Shown: in pieces, positions 7,969-15,392 of the stretch
How the letters are laid out: every line of letters starts with the position of its first letter
Numbering within the stretch: position 1 is the stretch's first letter
From: Cribrihabitans_A neustonicus
GTDB lineage: Bacteria > Pseudomonadota > Alphaproteobacteria > Rhodobacterales > Rhodobacteraceae
Direction of reading: 5' to 3'
NCBI RefSeq assembly: GCF_048820895.1
Contig: NZ_JBMERQ010000002.1
Span: 744,001 to 808,000 of the forward strand
Length of the DNA stretch: 64,000 nucleotides
Position numbers and translations under genes: made by a program
Notes under the pieces: generated by a model
Database searches by the model: none
Told to the model about the DNA's origin: nothing
What the model saw: the letters and a program-made list of their open reading frames with translations, nothing else

Positions 7969-9198
7969 TTATCCCTTGTACTTGCTCAAAACCATGGAGC
8001 CGTTGGTGCCGCCGAAGCCGAAGCTGTTGGTCATCACCGAGTCGAGCCCGGCATTTTCCACCAGCCCGGTTGCAACTTCGCCCGGTTCGATGCCTTCGGC
8101 GAGTGTGTCGACGTTGATCGAGGGGGCGATGAAGTCCTGGTCCAGCATCAGGAGGCAGAAGATCGCCTCCAGCGCGCCGGCCGCGCCCTGGGCATGGCCG
8201 GTCATCGACTTGGTGGAGGAGACCGGGGGCACCTGGCCCGTGCCGAAAACGCGGCGCGCGGCTTCGATCTCGCCGACGTCGCCCACCGGGGTCGAGGTGC
8301 CGTGCGCGTTGATGTAGGAGACCTTGCGGCCCTCCGGCACGCTCTGCAGCGCCAGCCGCATCGCGCGCTCGCCGCCTTCGCCCGAGGGCGCCACCATGTC
8401 GTGCCCGTCGGAGGTGGCGGCAAAGCCGGTCACCTCGGCATAGATCCTGGCGCCGCGCGCCAGCGCGTGGTCCAGATCTTCCAGCACCACGATGCCGCCG
8501 CCGCCGGAGATCACGAAACCGTCGCGGTCCCGGTCGAAGGCACGGGAGGCTTTTTCGGGCGTGTCATTGTACTTCGAGGACATCGCGCCCATGGCGTCGA
8601 ACAGGCAGGACAGGGTCCAGTCCAGCTCCTCGCCGCCGCCCGCGAACATCACGTCCTGCTTGCCCATCATGATCTGCTCGGCGGCGTTGCCGATGCAGTG
8701 CAGCGAGGTCGAGCAGGCCGAGGTGATCGAGTAGTTGATGCCCTTGATCTTGAAGGCCGTCGCAAGGTTCGCGGAAATGGTCGAGGACATGCACTTGGGC
8801 ACCGCGAAGGGGCCGATGCGCTTGGTGGCGCCGGATTTCAGCACCGTTTGATGCGCCGAGAACATAGCCGAGGTCGACGGCCCGCCGGAGCCTGCCACAA
8901 GGCCGGTGCGCTCGTTCACCACCTGATCCTCGGAAAGGCCCGCGTCGGCGATTGCCTGGCTCATCGCGATATGGGCATAGGCCGCGCCCGGGCCCATGAA
9001 CCGCAGGGTGCGCTTGTCAACGTGCTGGGCCACGTCGATCTTGAGCGTGCCGGCCACCTGGCTGCGGAAGCCGTGCTCCGCCATTTCCGGGCTGGCCTCG
9101 ATGCCGGATCTGCCGGCCTTCAGAGAGGCGAGAACCTCTTCGGCATTGTTCCCGATGGAGGAGACGATCCCCAATCCGGTGACGACGACGCGACGCAT
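7969..9198 (-). CDS. fabB: 3-oxoacyl-[acyl-carrier-protein] synthase I
   Basis: The product from the ATG at 9198 (MRRVVVTGLGIVSS) is 409 residues, close to the 406 of the E. coli enzyme. The catalytic cysteine C162 lies in TSACSTS, and the two histidines are in NAHGTST and KSMTGHAQGA. FabB condenses malonyl-ACP with acyl-ACP and is specifically needed to elongate the cis-3-decenoyl-ACP made by FabA. It is 66 bases downstream of fabA on the same strand, matching the conserved fabA-fabB pair that commits carbon to unsaturated fatty acids. A longer frame to 9249 has no family support. Confidence 0.95.
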   Translation of the reverse strand: MRRVVVTGLGIVSSIGNNAEEVLASLKAGRSGIEASPEMAEHGFRSQVAGTLKIDVAQHVDKRTLRFMGPGAAYAHIAMSQAIADAGLSEDQVVNERTGLVAGSGGPSTSAMFSAHQTVLKSGATKRIGPFAVPKCMSSTISANLATAFKIKGINYSITSACSTSLHCIGNAAEQIMMGKQDVMFAGGGEELDWTLSCLFDAMGAMSSKYNDTPEKASRAFDRDRDGFVISGGGGIVVLEDLDHALARGARIYAEVTGFAATSDGHDMVAPSGEGGERAMRLALQSVPEGRKVSYINAHGTSTPVGDVGEIEAARRVFGTGQVPPVSSTKSMTGHAQGAAGALEAIFCLLMLDQDFIAPSINVDTLAEGIEPGEVATGLVENAGLDSVMTNSFGFGGTNGSMVLSKYKG

Positions 9199-9264
9199 GT
9201 GCGCTCTCCTGTTTTCTGTAATGTGAATGCGGCGGCGGCCAGTCAGCATACCGTCAGCTGCCGG

Positions 9265-9774
9265 TCAGCTCTCCGACAGCGCCACCTTCATGTCCTTGAC
9301 TTGATAGATCACCTCACCGTCAGCTTCCACGATGCCATCGGCCACGCCCATGGTCAGGCGGCGGGTCTGCACGGCCTTGGTGAAGTTGACCCGGTAAGTC
9401 AGCATCTTGCGGTCCGGGCGCACCATGCCGGTGAGCTTCACTTCGCCCACGCCAAGCGCATAGCCGCGGCCCTGCCAGCCGCGCCAGCCCAGGTTGAAGC
9501 CGGTGAGCTGCCACAGGCCGTCCAGGCCCAGGCAGCCCGGCATGATCGGGTTGCCGGGGAAGTGGCACTCGAAGAACCACAGGTCCGGCGTGATGTCGAA
9601 TTCGGCGATCACATGGCCCTTGCCATGCTCGCCGCCGTCGGCGCTGATCTCGGTGATGCGGTCCATCATCAGCATCGGCGGTTCTGGAAGCTGCGCATTG
9701 CCGGGTCCGAACAGTTCGCCCCTTGCGCATTTCAGCAAATCGTCTTTGTCAAAGCTGCTGGGGTAGTCGGCCAT
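9265..9774 (-). CDS. fabA: 3-hydroxydecanoyl-[ACP] dehydratase/isomerase
   Basis: A 169-residue hotdog-fold protein with the FabA active-site helix: H71 in ECHFPGNPIMPG and D85 in CLGLDGLWQL. FabA dehydrates 3-hydroxydecanoyl-ACP and isomerises the product to cis-3-decenoyl-ACP, the branch point of anaerobic unsaturated fatty acid synthesis. It is the first gene of fabA-fabB-fabI. The divergent irr gene shares a 220-base intergenic region containing a strong palindrome, so iron status might influence this promoter as well; that is inference. Confidence 0.95.
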   Translation of the reverse strand: MADYPSSFDKDDLLKCARGELFGPGNAQLPEPPMLMMDRITEISADGGEHGKGHVIAEFDITPDLWFFECHFPGNPIMPGCLGLDGLWQLTGFNLGWRGWQGRGYALGVGEVKLTGMVRPDRKMLTYRVNFTKAVQTRRLTMGVADGIVEADGEVIYQVKDMKVALSES

Positions 9775-9919
9775 TCGGGCGCATCTCCTGCTGGGGTCCG
9801 GTGCGGATACGGGGATCCGGTTTGAATATCAGGTTCCCTGTAGCACCCGGCCCGAGGGTCCTGCAAGGGCAGCTGGGACAGGTTGGCGCACTGTTGACGC
9901 CCCGGGCGTGCGGCAGCTG

Positions 9920-9936
9920 CAAATGAATTTCATTTG
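9920..9936. promoter_or_regulatory. 17-bp palindrome, candidate Fur-superfamily operator
   Basis: CAAATGAA-T-TTCATTTG is a perfect 8-1-8 inverted repeat located 58 bases upstream of the irr start, between irr and fabA. It overlaps the putative irr -35 hexamer. Size, odd centre and AT-richness fit operators of the Fur/Irr/Mur superfamily, which suggests autoregulation of irr. Confidence 0.65.
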
Positions 9937-9963
9937 AAAATCCGGGTCCGACGGCCCTATATA
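9934..9963 (+). promoter_or_regulatory. Putative sigma-70 promoter of irr
   Basis: TTGAAA (9934-9939) and TATATA (9958-9963) are separated by 18 bases and lie about 30 bases ahead of the irr start codon. The -35 hexamer shares its first bases with the palindrome at 9920-9936, so a bound repressor would occlude the polymerase. Confidence 0.6.
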
Positions 9964-9994
9964 TACGGTCAGCAACGCGAGGCAGGACCTGCTC

Positions 9995-10411
9995 ATGACG
10001 CCAAACAGCGAAGATACGGCAACCCGCTGGCTGACCGAAGCCGGCCTGCGCCCGACCCGGCAGCGGGTGGCGCTGGCCGAACTGCTGGTCGGCGACGGCA
10101 AGCACCGCCATATCACCGCCGAAAGCCTGTTCGAGGCCGCCAAGGCCAAGGGCGCCGCGGTCTCCCTGGCCACGGTCTACAACACGCTGCGCGCCTTCTG
10201 CGACGCGGGCGTGCTGCAGGAAATCCCGCTCGACGGGTCGAAAAGTTACTTTGACACCAACACCCACGACCATCCGCACTTCTTCTGGGAAGACGAAAAC
10301 CGGGTGAGCGACGCGCCCGCGCAGGACCTGGTGATCCACAAGCTGCCGGAAGCGCCCGAGGGGATGGAGATCGCCTCAGTCGACGTGGTAATCCGCCTGC
10401 GCAAGCGCTGA
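9995..10411 (+). CDS. irr: Iron response transcriptional regulator Irr (Fur family)
   Basis: The 138-residue product has a Fur-type winged helix: GLRPTRQRVALAELL, HITAESLFEAAKAKG and the recognition-helix region VSLATVYNTLRAFCDAG. It then has the HxH-type metal/heme segment NTHDHPHFF but no CxxC zinc pairs, as expected for Irr rather than Fur or Zur. In Rhizobiales and Rhodobacterales, Irr represses or activates iron and heme genes under iron limitation. Divergent placement next to fabA is common in Rhodobacteraceae. The 3' end overlaps the converging LysR-family gene by 36 bases. Confidence 0.9.
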   Translation: MTPNSEDTATRWLTEAGLRPTRQRVALAELLVGDGKHRHITAESLFEAAKAKGAAVSLATVYNTLRAFCDAGVLQEIPLDGSKSYFDTNTHDHPHFFWEDENRVSDAPAQDLVIHKLPEAPEGMEIASVDVVIRLRKR

Positions 10412-11308
10412 GCGCAAGCTGGGCAGGCTCCGCTTCAGCACCGCACAGGCCTGCCGCGCCGGAGCAGTGGCGGCCAGATCGGCGTGGGTCGCGAGAATCA
10501 CCGGCTCCCGCGCAACTTCGTCGCGCACCGGCACCGCCCGCAAGGGCTTCCCGTCATAGCTCGTTCCGCCCGGCGGCAAGCTGTAGCTCAGCCCCGCGCC
10601 CTCGCCATTGGCGGCCAGGCTGCGCAACAGCTCCAGCGTCTCCGCCCGGTGGGCGATCTTAGGCACCAGACCTTCGGCCTTGAACAGGCCCAGCATGTGC
10701 TGCACCGAAAGCCCCTCCTGCGAGAGCACCAGCGGATGCGCGGCCAGCTCGGCGAGGCTCAAATCTGCCTGCGCCGCCAGGGCATGCCCGGGCGGCACCA
10801 GCGCGTGCGGCGCAATACGCTCCAGCTCCACCCGGTCGAATCCCGCATCCAGCCCCAGGTCATAACTCAGCGCCAGATCCGCCTCGCCGCGGGTGAGCGC
10901 GCCGATCAGCGCCTCGAACCCGCAGGCGCGCCAGGTGACCTCGGTGCCGGGCAGCGCCTCCCGCAGCGCCTTCAAGGCCGGGGCCAGCAGGAAGGGCGCC
11001 AGATCGCTGAAACAGGCAAGCACGAGCTTCTGCGCCCCCTCCGCCGCACCCGCCGGGTCCTCCAGCCGCGCCGCTTCATCCACCAGCGCCTGCGCCCGCG
11101 CGGCAAAGGCCCGCCCCTGCGGCGTCAGCGCCAGCGGCGCGCCCTTGCGGCGCAAAAACAGCGCATGGCCCAGCCGCGCCTCGATCCGCGTGAGCGCGGC
11201 GGAAAGCGCAGGCTGGCTCACATGCAGCGCATGCGCCGCCGCCGACAGGCTGCCATGGCGCGCAACCGCGCAGACATATTCGTAGTGGCGCAGGGTGAGG
11301 TATAACAT
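10376..11308 (-). CDS. LysR family transcriptional regulator
   Basis: A 310-residue regulator with an N-terminal winged helix (residues 1-60: LRHYEYVCAVARHGSLSAAA, VSQPALSAALTRIEARLG, LFLRRKGAPLALTPQG) and a type 2 periplasmic-binding-like effector domain from about residue 90. Its ligand is unknown. It is divergent from the phytanoyl-CoA dioxygenase homologue, and a T-N11-A box lies in the shared 102-base region, so it most likely controls that gene and itself. Its 3' end overlaps irr by 36 bases tail to tail. Confidence 0.9.
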   Translation of the reverse strand: MLYLTLRHYEYVCAVARHGSLSAAAHALHVSQPALSAALTRIEARLGHALFLRRKGAPLALTPQGRAFAARAQALVDEAARLEDPAGAAEGAQKLVLACFSDLAPFLLAPALKALREALPGTEVTWRACGFEALIGALTRGEADLALSYDLGLDAGFDRVELERIAPHALVPPGHALAAQADLSLAELAAHPLVLSQEGLSVQHMLGLFKAEGLVPKIAHRAETLELLRSLAANGEGAGLSYSLPPGGTSYDGKPLRAVPVRDEVAREPVILATHADLAATAPARQACAVLKRSLPSLRSALAQADYHVD

Positions 11309-11320
11309 GGGCAGAAGGGT

Positions 11321-11335
11321 ATATTAGAAAGATAT
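11321..11335. promoter_or_regulatory. Candidate LysR-type box (T-N11-A)
   Basis: ATATTAGAAAGATAT contains the T-N11-A pattern with ATAT half-sites, placed 13 bases from the LysR start codon and about 75 bases from the divergent dioxygenase start. It is an AT-rich island in a GC-rich region. Confidence 0.5.
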
Positions 11336-11410
11336 GATTTGAAACTATGCCTGGCGCCGGGGCAGGAAGGACGCATCGCATTCGCAGCAATCGCCATCCG
11401 GAGGCCGCCC

Positions 11411-12208
11411 ATGGTTCACCCCCTCATCACCCAAAGCCACGTCGAGGATTACCAGCGCGACGGCGTGGTGCTGATCCGCGGGCTGTTTGCCGGCCAGGTC
11501 GAACTGCTGCGCGACGGGGTCGCCGCCAATATGGCGCAGCCGGGGCCCTATGCCTCCAACAACGAAAAGGCAGGCCAGACCGGGCGCTTCTTTGACGATT
11601 ACTGCAACTGGACCCGCATCCCGGAGTTCGCGCAGGCCATCGAAGCGTCGCCCGCGGCGGAGGTCGCGGCAGACCTGATGCAATCCTCCACCGTGCAGAT
11701 GTTCCACGACCACGTGCTGGTGAAGGAGCCCGGCACCTCGATGCCGACGCCCTGGCACCAGGACGGGCCCTATTACTTCGTCGAAGGCCAGCAGACCATC
11801 AGCTTCTGGTCGCCGCTCGATGCGGTGGAGGAGGCGACGCTGCGCTGCGTCGCGGGCTCGCACCGCTGGGAAAAGGAAGTGCTGCCGACCCGCTGGGTTT
11901 CCGAAGAAGGGTTCTTTGCCGACGAGGGCCAATACATGCCGGTCCCCGACCCGGAGGCAGAGGGCATGGAGATCCGCGAATACGCGATGCAGCCGGGCGA
12001 TGCGGTGGCCTTCAACTTCCGCACCCTGCACGGCGCGCGCGGCAACACAAGCAGCACCCGCCGCCGGGCGTTTTCGTTGCGGCTGGTGGGTGATGATGCG
12101 CGCTATGTGGAGCGCCCGGGCCCGACCTCGCCGCCGTTTCCCGGACATGGCATGAGTGCGGGCCAGCGCCTGCGCGAGGACTGGTTCCCGCTGCTGCTGC
12201 AACGCTGA
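11411..12208 (+). CDS. Phytanoyl-CoA dioxygenase (PhyH) family protein
   Basis: The start at 11411 (MVHPLITQSHVEDYQRDG) matches family N-termini; upstream in-frame codons have no homology. The 265-residue product is an Fe(II)/2-oxoglutarate dioxygenase. Iron ligands H116 and D118 are in WHQDGPYY and H207 is in FRTLHGARGN, followed by an arginine cluster that can bind 2-oxoglutarate. PhyH proteins hydroxylate diverse small molecules such as ectoine, phosphonates, acyl-CoAs and quaternary amines, and the substrate here is unknown. The divergent LysR gene and the T-N11-A box suggest substrate induction. Confidence 0.85.
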   Translation: MVHPLITQSHVEDYQRDGVVLIRGLFAGQVELLRDGVAANMAQPGPYASNNEKAGQTGRFFDDYCNWTRIPEFAQAIEASPAAEVAADLMQSSTVQMFHDHVLVKEPGTSMPTPWHQDGPYYFVEGQQTISFWSPLDAVEEATLRCVAGSHRWEKEVLPTRWVSEEGFFADEGQYMPVPDPEAEGMEIREYAMQPGDAVAFNFRTLHGARGNTSSTRRRAFSLRLVGDDARYVERPGPTSPPFPGHGMSAGQRLREDWFPLLLQR

Positions 12209-12217
12209 CAGGCCGGT

Positions 12218-13012
12218 TCAGGCCGGCTTCGCCGCCTCTCCCAGAAGCGCCCAGAGCGCCGCTGCCCAATCCGCCGCCGCCGGGTCATCGCCCGCATCGC
12301 AGACAAACTCCTGCCCGCGGGAAGCGATCTGCAAGCGGTTGCCCTCCAGCCAGCGCTCCGGTTTGCTGTGATAGCTCAGCCCGTGCCGCACCAGCCATTC
12401 CGGCACCTGCCAGAGCGAGGGGCTGGCGCCGGGCACGGTGAGCCGCAGGTCAGGGGAGGTATTGCGCGCAAGCCGGCCCTCCCCCAGCCAGAGCGCGTTG
12501 TTGGCGAGGCTTCGCGGCCGGTCGGTATGCGGATGCGGGCCGGGAAGGCCGTAGCTGCGCCACCGGCCGGGCGCACCCTCCGCGCCTGGGTGGATGAGTT
12601 CTGCGACGCGCATCATGCCGAATATCCGGTGATGCGGGCGGGCGTCCGGATCTTCCCGCGGGGCTGAGAAATCGCGGAACAGCCCGAAAAAGACAAACAC
12701 GTCCCCCGGCCCCACACCCTGGTTCACCAAATGCGCCTGCGCCGCCCCCTGCTGGCCGAGCACCGCCGGGCCCGGCGTCCAGGGGATCTGCGGGTCGTGA
12801 TGCGCGGGGTGGCGCGCGGTGAGCCCGCCCTTGCCGTGCTGCTCTGCCAGAGGGGCAAGCGGGCCGCCCGCGGGGTGGCTGAGATCCCCGAAGCAATAGG
12901 GCTCCCCCGCCGCACCCGGGATCGGCAGGCTGACCGGCACGCCGCCGATGATGGGCGAGGGGCCGCCGCCGGAGGAGCTGTCGAAACCCTTGCGGGAGAA
13001 GATGATTTTCAT
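12218..13012 (-). CDS. Nmad3-like putative nucleotide modification protein
   Basis: The ATG at 13012 gives a 264-residue protein beginning MKIIFSRKGFDSSSGGGPSP, a start I associate with the Nmad3 (nucleotide modification associated domain 3) family. Other recognisable blocks are GEPYCFGDLSHP, IPWTPGPAVLGQQG, DVFVFFGLFRDFS and HHRIFGMMRV. Nmad domains were defined computationally by their linkage to DNA base hypermodification genes in phages; no biochemical activity is firmly known. Here the gene is chromosomal, with no phage genes around. It is convergent with the PhyH gene and downstream of a radical SAM gene. The first 66 codons of the longer open frame are intergenic repeat and were left out. 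Confidence 0.7.
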   Translation of the reverse strand: MKIIFSRKGFDSSSGGGPSPIIGGVPVSLPIPGAAGEPYCFGDLSHPAGGPLAPLAEQHGKGGLTARHPAHHDPQIPWTPGPAVLGQQGAAQAHLVNQGVGPGDVFVFFGLFRDFSAPREDPDARPHHRIFGMMRVAELIHPGAEGAPGRWRSYGLPGPHPHTDRPRSLANNALWLGEGRLARNTSPDLRLTVPGASPSLWQVPEWLVRHGLSYHSKPERWLEGNRLQIASRGQEFVCDAGDDPAAADWAAALWALLGEAAKPA

Positions 13013-13081
13013 GCGCGCTCTTGCCGTGGTCCGAGTGTGATTGACCGGAAGCATCGGGGGTGCGGGGCTTCGTGGCAAGGG

Positions 13082-13144
13082 GAGGGGGCGCTGCCCCCTC
13101 GGCCCATTGAGCCTCACCCCCGGGATATTTTGGGCAAGAGGAAG
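13082..13144. repeat. Dispersed Rhodobacteraceae-type intergenic repeat, copy 1
   Basis: The segment has a GGGGGCGCTGCCCCC hairpin followed by CACCCCCGGGATATTTTGGG and CAAGAGGAAG. An inverted, diverged copy lies at 19173-19215, which on the minus strand reads CACCCCCGGAGTATTTTCGG then CAAGATG. Both sit in short gaps between genes. Such elements are familiar in Rhodobacteraceae genomes; their function is not known. Confidence 0.7.
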
Positions 13145-13169
13145 CGGGCAGGCCGGTTCGGGCGCGTGA

Positions 13170-14228
13170 TCAGGTCTTGAGGTCGCGGCGGATGCCCATG
13201 TTCTCGGCATTGGAGAAAGAGCAGGTCTTGCAGATGCTGAATTGCTTCAGGAAGCCGCGCTTGCGGGCGCGGGCGGCCTCGTCCGACCGGTAGGCGGCGA
13301 GGAAGCCGTCGCGCTCCACGTTCGGGAGCTGGATCACCTGGTCGTAGTCGATGCAGCAGAGGCCCAGGTCGCCGTTCCAGAACACCACCGACTGGAACAG
13401 CGGCACCGTGCAGAGCGCGTGGCTGGTGTGGCGGGGGTGGCGGCGCAGCTCCTTCGCGCGCGGCAGGAAATGCGCGAACTCGCGCTTTTGGTCGGCGGAG
13501 GTGTAGGAGCCGATCGAGAAGGTCTTGAACCGAACCCGGTCAAAGCCTGCCTCGCGCGCCCAGGCCTCCATTTCTTCCATCTGCGGCTCGGAGTAGCTGG
13601 TGAGAAGGGTCTGCAGCACGGTGATGGGCGTCCTGCAGCCCATCTCGCGCTTCAGGCTCAGGAAGGTTTCGATATTGGTTTTGACCTGATCGAAGTCGGA
13701 GTTGACCCGGTAGGCCTCCTGCGCCTCCTTGGAGAAGCCATCCATGCAGAGATTCACCCGGCCGAGGCCGGAGCGGATCAGCCGTTCGCTCATCTCCGGC
13801 GTAAGGCGGGTGGCGTTGGTCGACAGATACGTGTCGTGGCCGCTGTCATGGGCATAGGCGATGAAGTCCGGCAGATCGCGGTGCAGTGTCGGCTCGCCGG
13901 AGAAGCTGAAGTAGATCGCGGGCTTTTCGCGCTGGTCCTTGAAGTCGTCGATGATCTTGCGGAACACATGCGGCTTCATCATTCCGCGCTTGCGCGACAT
14001 CGCGAAGGTCACCGGGCAGACCGGGCAGCGCAGGTTGCAGCTGTTGGTGGCGTCAATGATGATGATCTTGGGCGGGCGGCGGAAGAAGGCAAGCGGCAGA
14101 AAGCGGGCGAAGCGGTGCAGCAGGCGCTCGGCCAAGCGGGGCGGGTGGTCCGGCAGATCGGGCAGCTCCTGCGCGCCGGGCTCTGCATCCGCGGAGCGCA
14201 GATGCGGGGCGGGGGAGAGATCTTGCAT
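13170..14228 (-). CDS. Radical SAM protein with SPASM-like C-terminal domain
   Basis: The start at 14228 (MQDLSPAP) is chosen for its AGGAAGGA ribosome-binding site; an alternative start 27 codons earlier has none. The 352-residue enzyme has the 4Fe-4S motif C64-x3-C68-x2-C71 in NSCNLRCPVCPV, then a TIM-barrel with YFSFSGEPTLHRD and LSTNATRLT. A C-terminal set of cysteines (ALCTVPLF, LGLCCIDYD, SICKTCSFS) can hold auxiliary clusters as in SPASM domains. Such proteins modify peptides, proteins or small molecules. No precursor peptide gene was found nearby. The next gene downstream on the strand, after the repeat at 13082, is the Nmad3-like gene. Confidence 0.85.
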   Translation of the reverse strand: MQDLSPAPHLRSADAEPGAQELPDLPDHPPRLAERLLHRFARFLPLAFFRRPPKIIIIDATNSCNLRCPVCPVTFAMSRKRGMMKPHVFRKIIDDFKDQREKPAIYFSFSGEPTLHRDLPDFIAYAHDSGHDTYLSTNATRLTPEMSERLIRSGLGRVNLCMDGFSKEAQEAYRVNSDFDQVKTNIETFLSLKREMGCRTPITVLQTLLTSYSEPQMEEMEAWAREAGFDRVRFKTFSIGSYTSADQKREFAHFLPRAKELRRHPRHTSHALCTVPLFQSVVFWNGDLGLCCIDYDQVIQLPNVERDGFLAAYRSDEAARARKRGFLKQFSICKTCSFSNAENMGIRRDLKT

Positions 14229-14387
14229 GCGGGCGTCCTTCCTGGGTTTTTCCGGTCCCGGCTGGGCTTGGCTCGCCGATAAGCCTAGCTTGCGGAAGGG
14301 CTGTATCAACCGCGGTGCCGGTCACGATGCGTGAGGAAAGCGTGAAAGCGCCCGGGGCAGAGGGGCGTCAGGCAGACCGCACCGGGC

Positions 14388-15257
14388 TCAGAACCACTGC
14401 CCGGGCTCCATCAGCCCGAGATCCAGGAGCTGGCGGGAGTGCCATTCGAAAGGCGCCGAATTGTGCCAGCGGAAGGTTTCGATCCCGAAGGTGGAACCTG
14501 GGTTGCGCTTCAGCGCCTTGGCGGTGCGGAAGGAACAGATCGCAGCCGTCAGGTTGTGGTGCCAGGGGCATTCGTAGGTGTTGTACTCGGGTTCATTGAA
14601 GGTGTGGTTCTCCAGAAGCCTGAGGCCCGGCCTGGCCCGGAACAGTGCTACCCGGTCGATCTTGCGGCTGGCCTTCGGGATGTGCTCCTCGAAGCGCCAG
14701 CGCACGCCGCCGAAGAAATCCATCTGCCGCGGCAGCGGCCGGCCTGTCTCCGGGTCGGGGCGGGACTGTGCATAATAGCCCGAGCGGTCCAGGCAGGCAT
14801 CCCCAAGCGACACACCGCTTGGGTTTGCCGTGAGATCGCCCGCGTAGAGGTCGACCACGTAGGTGAGCATCGCATCGCGCCGCTCCTCGCTGTGGAAGGC
14901 GAGCATCTCTCCCACGCTGCGGGTCTCGCAGAACGGGTAAAACAGGTATTCCGCATTATAGCAGTAGTAGAGCCAGCAGCCCGGCTTCGCTGCCCGGATC
15001 ACCGCGTTCACGGCCCGTATCGCCGCCGCAGGCGCGCTGCTGTCGAAGGTGATGCGGTGGACGCGCGCGGCAAGCTCCGCCTCCAGCGCGAAACTCTCTG
15101 GCATCAGCACCGCCACCGTCCGAAATCCGCGCTCCAGGTGGTGGCGCAGGGTGGAGGCGGTCTCCACCTCGTCCTCGGCCAGGATCAGCGCTACCGGGCC
15201 GCGTTCCAGCAAGGCCTTGCCGCGCTTCAGGAAGTCGCCGAGCGACGGATACCGCAT
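14388..15257 (-). CDS. Conserved hypothetical protein, possibly glycosyltransferase-like
   Basis: A 289-residue soluble protein starting MRYPSLGDFLKRGKALLERG at 15257 after GGGGCAG; an ATG six codons upstream is also possible. It shows an N-terminal RGPVALILAEDEVETASTLRHHLE region that looks like the start of a Rossmann-type domain with an acidic EDE patch. A cysteine/tyrosine-rich centre follows (CWLYYCYNAEYLFYPFCE), then YVVDLYAGDL and a C-terminal HNLTAAICSF. I do not recognise the family with confidence; a family-2 glycosyltransferase relationship is a weak impression. It is divergent from miaB, and no partner gene is evident. Confidence 0.65.
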   Translation of the reverse strand: MRYPSLGDFLKRGKALLERGPVALILAEDEVETASTLRHHLERGFRTVAVLMPESFALEAELAARVHRITFDSSAPAAAIRAVNAVIRAAKPGCWLYYCYNAEYLFYPFCETRSVGEMLAFHSEERRDAMLTYVVDLYAGDLTANPSGVSLGDACLDRSGYYAQSRPDPETGRPLPRQMDFFGGVRWRFEEHIPKASRKIDRVALFRARPGLRLLENHTFNEPEYNTYECPWHHNLTAAICSFRTAKALKRNPGSTFGIETFRWHNSAPFEWHSRQLLDLGLMEPGQWF

Positions 15258-15392
15258 GCCTGCCTGCCCCTGCATTTGCCGGCCTTCGCTGGCCTTTGCA
15301 GCCAAAATCGGGTAATCCGGCGCCGATTGCAAGCGGCGCCCTTTGCCTGTATGGCAGGCCGCTGATCCGCACACAGGTGAAGGCAGACCCCC

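Noticed and set aside
6874..9825. A 983-codon open frame on the plus strand across the fab genes
   Set aside because: It is antisense to fabI, fabB and fabA, which have full catalytic motifs; the composition (His/Arg/Gly-rich) is typical of a shadow frame in GC-rich DNA.
11339..11410. A longer start for the PhyH protein
   Set aside because: The extra 24 residues overlap the regulatory region shared with the LysR gene and are not family-like.
13013..13210. N-terminal extension of the Nmad3-like protein up to 13210
   Set aside because: The extension is encoded by the dispersed repeat at 13082-13144 and has no conserved sequence; homology begins at MKIIFSRKG.
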